64,000 bases of DNA from Paraspadella gotoi (Eukaryota; Chaetognatha): assembly GCA_051294375.1 (NCBI GenBank), contig CM119268.1, forward strand, positions 18,680,615 through 18,744,614. Direction: 5' to 3'. Made by a program: the position numbers and the translations under genes. Positions 57,485-64,000 of the stretch are shown in pieces. Below the pieces are notes generated by a model. That model worked only from the letters and a program-made list of their open reading frames with translations, made no database searches and was not told the DNA's origin. How positions within the stretch are numbered: position 1 is the first letter of the stretch; every line of letters begins with the position of its first letter.

Positions 57485-60400
57485 ACGATTGTCCGATTTT
57501 CAGTCGGACTTCTGTGTTTCTTAAATGGATTTCTCCCCGTGCTTTTCTTTTAACTCAATAAGTCAATTTTTGATACTTCGGTCGGTCTGTCAGTCAGTCA
57601 GTCAGTATGTTTATCTGTCTGATATAACAGTAAGGAATCAGTATGAAATTGGTTGGTACAACCAATATAAAAATGACCCATTTATTTAATAAATAAGCTA
57701 TTTTGCCCCTGACTTTAGACAGGCTTTGGTGCTTTACAAGATAATGCAAGTATATGTTCTTATATTTGTGTTTCATAATTTTGTAGTTAGGTGACCTCAC
57801 AGAATACTGATCAAGTGATCACAAAGTAAATGCGGCATATTCCGTGGAATATTTGCTTGATTTAGTTGAAGTAATCAACCATGAGACGTTTCTTACACAT
57901 ATATTTCTTAGTTACGTAGTTACGAGATAACCCGTAAATAAAAAGTCACTGCGGCGCAACGAATTACCCTTTTTGTTTTTTTCCAATTTTATCTTTTTCT
58001 CCTTTTCTTTTTCTCTCCATTTTTCTTTTTTTTTCTATCTCATCTTCGACTCCGTAGTTTTCGCTTTTTCCACTTTGTCANNNNNNNNNNNNNNNNNNNN
58101 NNNNNNNNNNNNNNNNNNNNNNNNNNNNNNNNNNNNNNNNNNNNNNNNNNNNNNNNNNNNNNNNNNNNNNNNNNNNNNNNNNNNNNNNNNNNNNNNNNNN
58201 NNNNNNNNNNNNNNNNNNNNNNNNNNNNNNNNNNNNNNNNNNNNNNNNNNNNNNNNNNNNNNNNNNNNNNNNNNNNNNNNNNNNNNNNNNNNNNNNNNNN
58301 NNNNNNNNNNNNNNNNNNNNNNNNNNNNNNNNNNNNNNNNNNNNNNNNNNNNNNNNNNNNNNNNNNNNNNNNNNNNNNNNNNNNNNNNNNNNNNNNNNNN
58401 NNNNNNNNNNNNNNNNNNNNNNNNNNNNNNNNNNNNNNNNNNNNNNNNNNNNNNNNNNNNNNNNNNNNNNNNNNNNNNNNNNNNNNNNNNNNNNNNNNNN
58501 NNNNNNNNNNNNNNNNNNNNNNNNNNNNNNNNNNNNNNNNNNNNNNNNNNNNNNNNNNNNNNNNNNNNNNNNNNNNNNNNNNNNNNNNNNNNNNNNNNNN
58601 NNNNNNNNNNNNNNNNNNNNNNNNNNNNNNNNNNNNNNNNNNNNNNNNNNNNNNNNNNNNNNNNNNNNNNNNNNNNNNNNNNNNNNNNNNNNNNNNNNNN
58701 NNNNNNNNNNNNNNNNNNNNNNNNNNNNNNNNNNNNNNNNNNNNNNNNNNNNNNNNNNNNNNNNNNNNNNNNNNNNNNNNNNNNNNNNNNNNNNNNNNNN
58801 NNNNNNNNNNNNNNNNNNNNNNNNNNNNNNNNNNNNNNNNNNNNNNNNNNNNNNNNNNNNNNNNNNNNNNCTCTTTTTTTCTCTTTCTCTCTTTCTCAGT
58901 CTCTCTTGTTGATCTAAATTTTCACCACTGAAAATATTAACCTTTTTTTCCTCTCAGTTGTTTTTCAATTTATTTTTATTTGATTCCGTTTAATTGAATT
59001 GCGATATTTCCGTTATTAATTAGTTTTTCATAAAAAATGCCTGCTGGCGCAGTATAAAATTTTTATAATAGAATGTTTATTAACTTTTTCAACCTAAATT
59101 CGCCTTTATTATTGTACTTTTCTTCTTTTAATTTCATATACATTCCAATAACTATCCATCTTATTTAATTCTTTTTGTTTCATAATTTGACATTTTCTAC
59201 TCAGTCTCTCATTTTCACCATTTAATTTTTTTCGCTTTCAACTTTCATTTCTCCCTCTTTTTCCTCTTTTCTCTTCAGTNNNNNNNNNNNNNNNNNNNNN
59301 NNNNNNNNNNNNNNNNNNNNNNNNNNNNNNNNNNNNNNNNNNNNNNNNNNNNNNNNNNNNNNNNNNNNNNNNNNNNNNNNNNNNNNNNNNNNNNNNNNNN
59401 NNNNNNNNNNNNNNNNNNNNNNNNNNNNNNNNNNNNNNNNNNNNNNNNNNNNNNNNNNNNNNNNNNNNNNNNNNNNNNNNNNNNNNNNNNNNNNNNNNNN
59501 NNNNNNNNNNNNNNTCTCTCGTCAATGACTTTTTCCTACTTCTTTTTCCTTCTTCCGTATTCCATTATTTTTCTCTTCCACTCACCGAGTTGTCCTCTCT
59601 TATTTTTTTTTATTTTAATATGCTCCTCCTCTTTTGCTCTTCTTCTTTTACCCTTCGTTTTTTTTTCATTTATTCATTTTATCATTTCTTTTTTCTCCTT
59701 TCCTTTTTTTTTTCATAAATCTACTTCTTATTACCTCCTCGATCATTTTTTGTTTTTCTTCTCCCACTCATCCACTTCTCTTTCTCATCCTCCTATTCTT
59801 CTTCCTCCTCCTCTCCTTCTTCCTCCTCCTCTTCTTTCTCCTCCTCCTTTTTCTCCTCATCCTCCTCCTCCTCTTCCTTTACGCTTCCATCCTCTTTTCC
59901 TCCAATTTCCTTGTGTCTAAAATACGATCAATATTTTGGGCCCACGTCGTCGTTATTTATCGTNNNNNNNNNNNNNNNNNNNNNNNNNNNNNNNNNNNNN
60001 NNNNNNNNNNNNNNNNNNNNNNNNNNNNNNNNNNNNNNNNNNNNNNNNNNNNNNNNNNNNNNNNNNNNNNNNNNNNNNNNNNNNNNNNNNNNNNNNNNNN
60101 NNNNNNNNNNNNNNNNNNNNNNNNNNNNNNNNNNNNNNNNNNNNNNNNNNNNNNNNNNNNNNNNNNNNNNNNNNNNNNNNNNNNNNNNNNNNNNNNNNNN
60201 NNNNNNNNNNNNNNNNNNNNNNNNNNNNNNNNNNNNNNNNNNNNNNNNNNNNNNNNNNNNNNNNNTTAAATTTCCCTTTAATGGAAACCATTCAGTGGCG
60301 AATCGAATCAGAAATATCTTTCCAATTTTCTTTCTTGTATCGAATTTTGGATTAAAAAAAAATAGAAAGAAAGAAAAAGAAATTTGCCGGAAGAAACGAT

Positions 60401-62615
60401 TTGCGATTTTCCTCCATATTTCACGATTTCTCCGAGAAAGTTTTTTTTTCTTCTCTTTATTTATTTCTCTTTTTTGTTCCTTTTTTCTCTTTGTTCAATT
60501 TTTTATTTATTTATTTTTTTCTTTTTCTTTTTATTCACTTTTCCTCCAAATTGTATTTATCGGTTTTTCTTCTTTTTCTTTTTTTTAAATTTATTTCTAT
60601 TTTTTCCTTTTTAAATTTTCTTCCTCAGTAAAAAAGGACACAAATTTGACGCCAAGATTTAAACTCCTCCCTCGGGATGCGATTCCTGAATTGCCCCTGG
60701 AGGGAACGAAATAATTTATAATCGTTTTCAATGGTTTATTGAAATATTAATATATAGTTTTCTATGGGGATTTAGATTTTGAAGATCCAAAGAGAAAAAA
60801 AAGTATCTAACGAGCAGAACCTTATATAAACTTCAAGAACATTAGAAAAGAAGTATTCATTAAATTCATTTTTAAGTTTCTTAATTTCTTTCCAATTTTA
60901 TTATTTATGTCACAAATCTTTCTACATACAAGCATTATTGTGCTTTTTTCCATTGACGTTTCGCTTTTTATTGCTTTTTTTACTTTTCCCACCGAAGGAG
61001 AAAAAGTGTATGCGGGAAAGCTACGCATATTTACGACAATATTTCGATGGAGTCATGTGGAGTAGGAGGAAGAGGAGGAGGAAGAAGAGGAGGAGGAGGA
61101 GCCGGGAGAGTAGAAAGGAGAAAGTACGATTTTTATTTCTACTAAAAAGAAACATTTCACTTTGAAGCAGACTCAAGGTTGCAAAAAAAAAANNNNNNNN
61201 NNNNNNNNNNNNNNNNNNNNNNNNNNNNNNNNNNNNNNNNNNNNNNNNNNNNNNNNNNNNNNNNNNNNNNNNNNNNNNNNNNNNNNNNNNNNNNNNNNNN
61301 NNNNNNNNNNNNNNNNNNNNNNNNNNNNNNNNNNNNNNNNNNNNNNNNNNNNNNNNNNNNNNNNNNNNNNNNNNNNNNNNNNNNNNNNNNNNNNNNNNNN
61401 NNNNNNNNNNNNNNNNNNNNNNNNNNNNNNNNNNNNNNNNNNNTTGAAGGTTTGAAGGTTTGAAGGTTTGAAGGTTTGAAGGTCGGAGGAAAAGTTGTAA
61501 CTGGGTCGAGGGAAGAAAGTTGAAGTTGAAGTCGAAGCAGAGGGACGTAAAAGTAGGAAGGTAAGGGTAAGGGTTTTGGAAAGGTGAGTGAAAGGGATTA
61601 GGGTGAAAGAAAGATTTAGAAATTAAGATGAGTTTGGAAAGGAAAACTAGAGAAACCTGCGTTTGAGGGTAAATCTGATTTGAAGAGAGGAGACCAACAG
61701 TTAACAATAATGGAGAATGAAAAATGAAAGGGGGTCCAAACTGGAGATGGGAGAGACACGAAATGATGTCAAGAGCGACGGAAGAAAATGAGTAGAATCT
61801 GGACCGAAAAAGTGGGTCACTACTTGGCGTTTAGAATTTTCCAGAGTCAGAAATAGGACATAGTCGGAACATGAAAATGGGACAGGATATTGACAGGATA
61901 CAAGGAACCACTGGTAGCTGGATCTGAAGAAAGGGGAGGAGAAAATATATGCAAATTGTACCTGGTTTTATGAGCTCGATTTGGTTTCGAATACACACAT
62001 TCATGATCATATATATGAACATATTATTATTTTCTAACTTGTTATTCCATACTTTTGGACATATTAAAACAGTATTGTGTACTATCTGTACTAACGTTTC
62101 GAGAATTTTCGAAAGAGGTCGAGCCGAAAAGGAAGGCGGACGGATGGGCGCTCAAGCGAGGGAACAGAAAGAACAGGCGCTTGATGGGGAACCATCGAGT
62201 CTTCTCTCCCTCACGAGGAACGGAAGCTTAATTTGGAAGGGAATCTGGCGATTAGCGTCACAGACGAAATCAATTGCGATCGATCGACGCGGGTTAATCC
62301 GGATTGCAGATGGAAACGGAGTTCGGGAGGCAAGAGACTGAGATTGGAGAAAAGAGGCCCGAGAGTTTGATTGGGTAAATTGGTTAATGTTGTGATTGGA
62401 GAAAATAGAGTCTGATTGGAGAAAGAGAATACAAGATCCTCATATCTCATACTTGTGGAGATAAGCTGTGATTGGAAAAAAGAAAAGAATTAAAAAAGAC
62501 AATCCTATTGGAAAAAAAGAAAAACGTGTGGAAAATTATAGAGCTTGTTTATTAAATAGGTAATCTTAATATGGTTGTACTGATTGTTGAATGATTATAG
62601 AAAAATGGATATTTT
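57485..62615. other. No gene recognised; gap-rich, T/C-rich sequence
   Basis: Gaps at 58081-58870, 59280-59514, 59964-60265 and 61193-61443. Between them are pyrimidine-rich plus-strand stretches (57960-58080, 58871-59280, 59515-59920, 60400-60630), an AGG-rich patch (61055-61105), and a (TTTGAAGG)n array at 61444-61482 that runs out of the gap. A mixed-composition stretch at 62100-62340 reads open on the plus strand but has no family match. Confidence 0.5.
61444..61482. repeat. TTTGAAGG octamer repeat at gap edge
   Basis: Five tandem copies directly after Ns; the array probably continues into the gap. Confidence 0.85.
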
Positions 62616-62873
62616 ATAGCAACGGGAGGATAGCCTGTGATACCCGGGGCGCGGGGTATCTCACCAACTGGCGTAGGGGCTGCGGACCCTCAGTGACCGC
62701 CTCCTGTCACTGGCATTTTTATACCGGCACCGTCACATTTAAGCCAGAAGCGGGATACCCAGGGATTGAACCCGGGACGCACGGATGGAATGAGATGATT
62801 TAGCCTGCTCAGCCATTGAGACGAGGCTGAGGACGGACAGCAGTGAGGCAGCTTTAAGTCTTGCTGCCACAAT
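62616..62873 (-). mobile_element. tRNA-derived SINE, copy 2
   Basis: Same element as 31602-31859, 258 bp, only a few substitutions apart. A box TGGCTGAGCAGG and B box GGGTTCAATCC are intact on the minus strand. Such similarity at unrelated flanks indicates recent activity. Confidence 0.8.
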
Positions 62874-63988
62874 TTACGGTATTAGGAAAAAGGGAATGAG
62901 TTGAAAAAAATAACTTCTTCTAATTTAAAGTGTTTGATTTGAAAATGAATAGAATTTCAGAGGAAAAAATTAAAGGAGACTGAGCAACCAAACCCATGGT
63001 ATAAAGAATGGAACTCGAGATTCCATTCTCGATAAAGTTTTCATAAAGAACCTNNNNNNNNNNNNNNNNNNNNNNNNNNNNNNNNNNNNNNNNNNNNNNN
63101 NNNNNNNNNNNNNNNNNNNNNNNNNNNNNNNNNNNNNNNNNNNNNNNNNNNNNNNNNNNNNNNNNNNNNNNNNNNNNNNNNNNNNNNNNNNNNNNNNNNN
63201 NNNNNNNNNNNNNNNNNNNNNNNNNNNNNNNNNNNNNNNNNNNNNNNNNNNNNNNNNNNNNNNNNNNNNNNNNNNNNNNNNNNNNNNNNNNNNNNNNNNN
63301 NNNNNNNNNNNNNNNNNNNNNNNNNNNNNNNNNNNNNNNNNNNNNNNNNNNNNNNNNNNNNNNNNNNNNNNNNNNNNNNNNNNNNNNNNNNNNNNNNNNN
63401 NNNNNNNNNNNNNNNNNNNNNNNNNNNNNNNNNNNNNNNNNNNNNNNNNNNNNNNNNNNNNNNNNNNNNNNNNNNNNNNNNNNNNNNNNNNNNNNNNNNN
63501 NNNNNNNNNNNNNNNNNNNNNNNNNNNNNNNNNNNNNNNNNNNNNNNNNNNNNNNNNNNNNNNNNNNNNNNNNNNNNNNNNNNNNNNNNNNNNNNNNNNN
63601 NNNNNNNNNNNNNNNNNNNNNNNTCTGAAATTGCAAACGTGTTTCTGTTTTGCTTGTTTTCGTTAAAAAGTAATTTATGTATAATATTTAATAGTTTATA
63701 TACAATAAGTAGTACTGATTGTATATAAAAGTGCATTCATGCATATTTTTTTTATCTCCCCACCATCCCACAAAGCCAAAGGTCATGTCAATATCGAAGT
63801 AGTACAATCGTTACTACTTCTTTTCGCTTTGGGTCGCAAAAGAGTTTTATCGGATTCAATGTTTGTGCCGAATCGGAATCCAGTTGTTGTTGTTGTTGTC
63901 GTCGTTGTTTGCGCCGTTCGAACAGCCTTCCAGGCGATTCTGTTTTCTAAGCGAAAAAAAGTTTGTGCCGACCTGTTTGAGACAAACA
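62874..63988. other. Window end, gap and one candidate exon
   Basis: AT-rich sequence with Ns at 63054-63623. Apart from the candidate exon at 63785-63942 nothing is recognisable. Confidence 0.5.
63785..63942 (-). CDS. Candidate terminal exon with Gln run (partial gene)
   Basis: A minus-strand frame after an acceptor-like AGAAAACAG reads ESPGRLFERRKQRRQQQQQL then DSDSAQTLNPIKLFCDPKRK and stops. Mixed composition suggests coding, but the gene would extend beyond the window and no family is evident. Confidence 0.25.
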
Positions 63989-64000
63989 NNNNNNNNNNNN

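Noticed and set aside
57973-58917. Long open frame across the gap at 58081-58870
   Set aside because: Almost entirely Ns; openness carries no information.

Overview
This is a noisy draft-assembly window from an invertebrate animal; the phylum cannot be fixed from sequence alone. The evidence is short GT-AG introns, cilium/centriole genes (TMEM232-like, ENKD1), a Toll-type leucine-rich-repeat receptor ectodomain, tRNA-derived SINEs and very long GA/CT microsatellites. Ns fill 150-393, 950-974, 7481-7709, 7826-7972, 8288-8554, 14661-14685, 15550-15574, 42234-42258, 57092-57116, 58081-58870, 59280-59514, 59964-60265, 61193-61443, 63054-63623 and 63989-64000. Genes were rebuilt by hand from GT-AG sites and codon phase; exon edges that do not agree in phase are flagged.

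Layout. 1-4373: no confident gene. 4374-12968: two tandem copies of a 4.3 kb block (about 4374-8667 and 8677-12968) carrying the 3' exons of a TMEM232-like gene and a small coiled-coil gene; the first copy is readable, the second is riddled with indels. 13-28.7 kb: the rest of the minus-strand TMEM232-like gene, twelve phase-consistent exons (one single-base homopolymer shift) from the ATG at 28748 down to 15591. Inside its 6.2 kb third intron, on the opposite strand, lies the most interesting gene of the window (22582-26646): a single-exon 1354-aa type I membrane protein with signal peptide, Toll-like LRR ectodomain, one membrane helix, a degenerate kinase domain, an IRE1/RNase L-type KEN endoribonuclease domain with the full catalytic set, and a ubiquitin-like C-terminus. 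28.75-29.78 kb: a bidirectional promoter region with CCAAT boxes and an RFX X-box-like site. 29.8-37.8 kb: ENKD1 on the plus strand (7 exons, 572 aa); a complete ACCS-like PLP aminotransferase gene (7 exons, minus strand) is nested in its second intron.

32.73-42.06 kb is repeated at 48.07-57.48 kb (ENKD1 exons 3-7, the first two ACCS exons and about 4 kb of downstream sequence). The second copy has broken reading frames and is more likely an unpolished assembly duplicate than a paralogue. The 5.7 kb between copies and the last 6.5 kb hold no recognisable gene apart from a SINE and one weak candidate exon.

Functionally, TMEM232-like and ENKD1 form a divergent ciliary pair. The LRR-KEN receptor would couple extracellular ligand sensing directly to cytoplasmic RNA cleavage, an architecture I do not know from described families.
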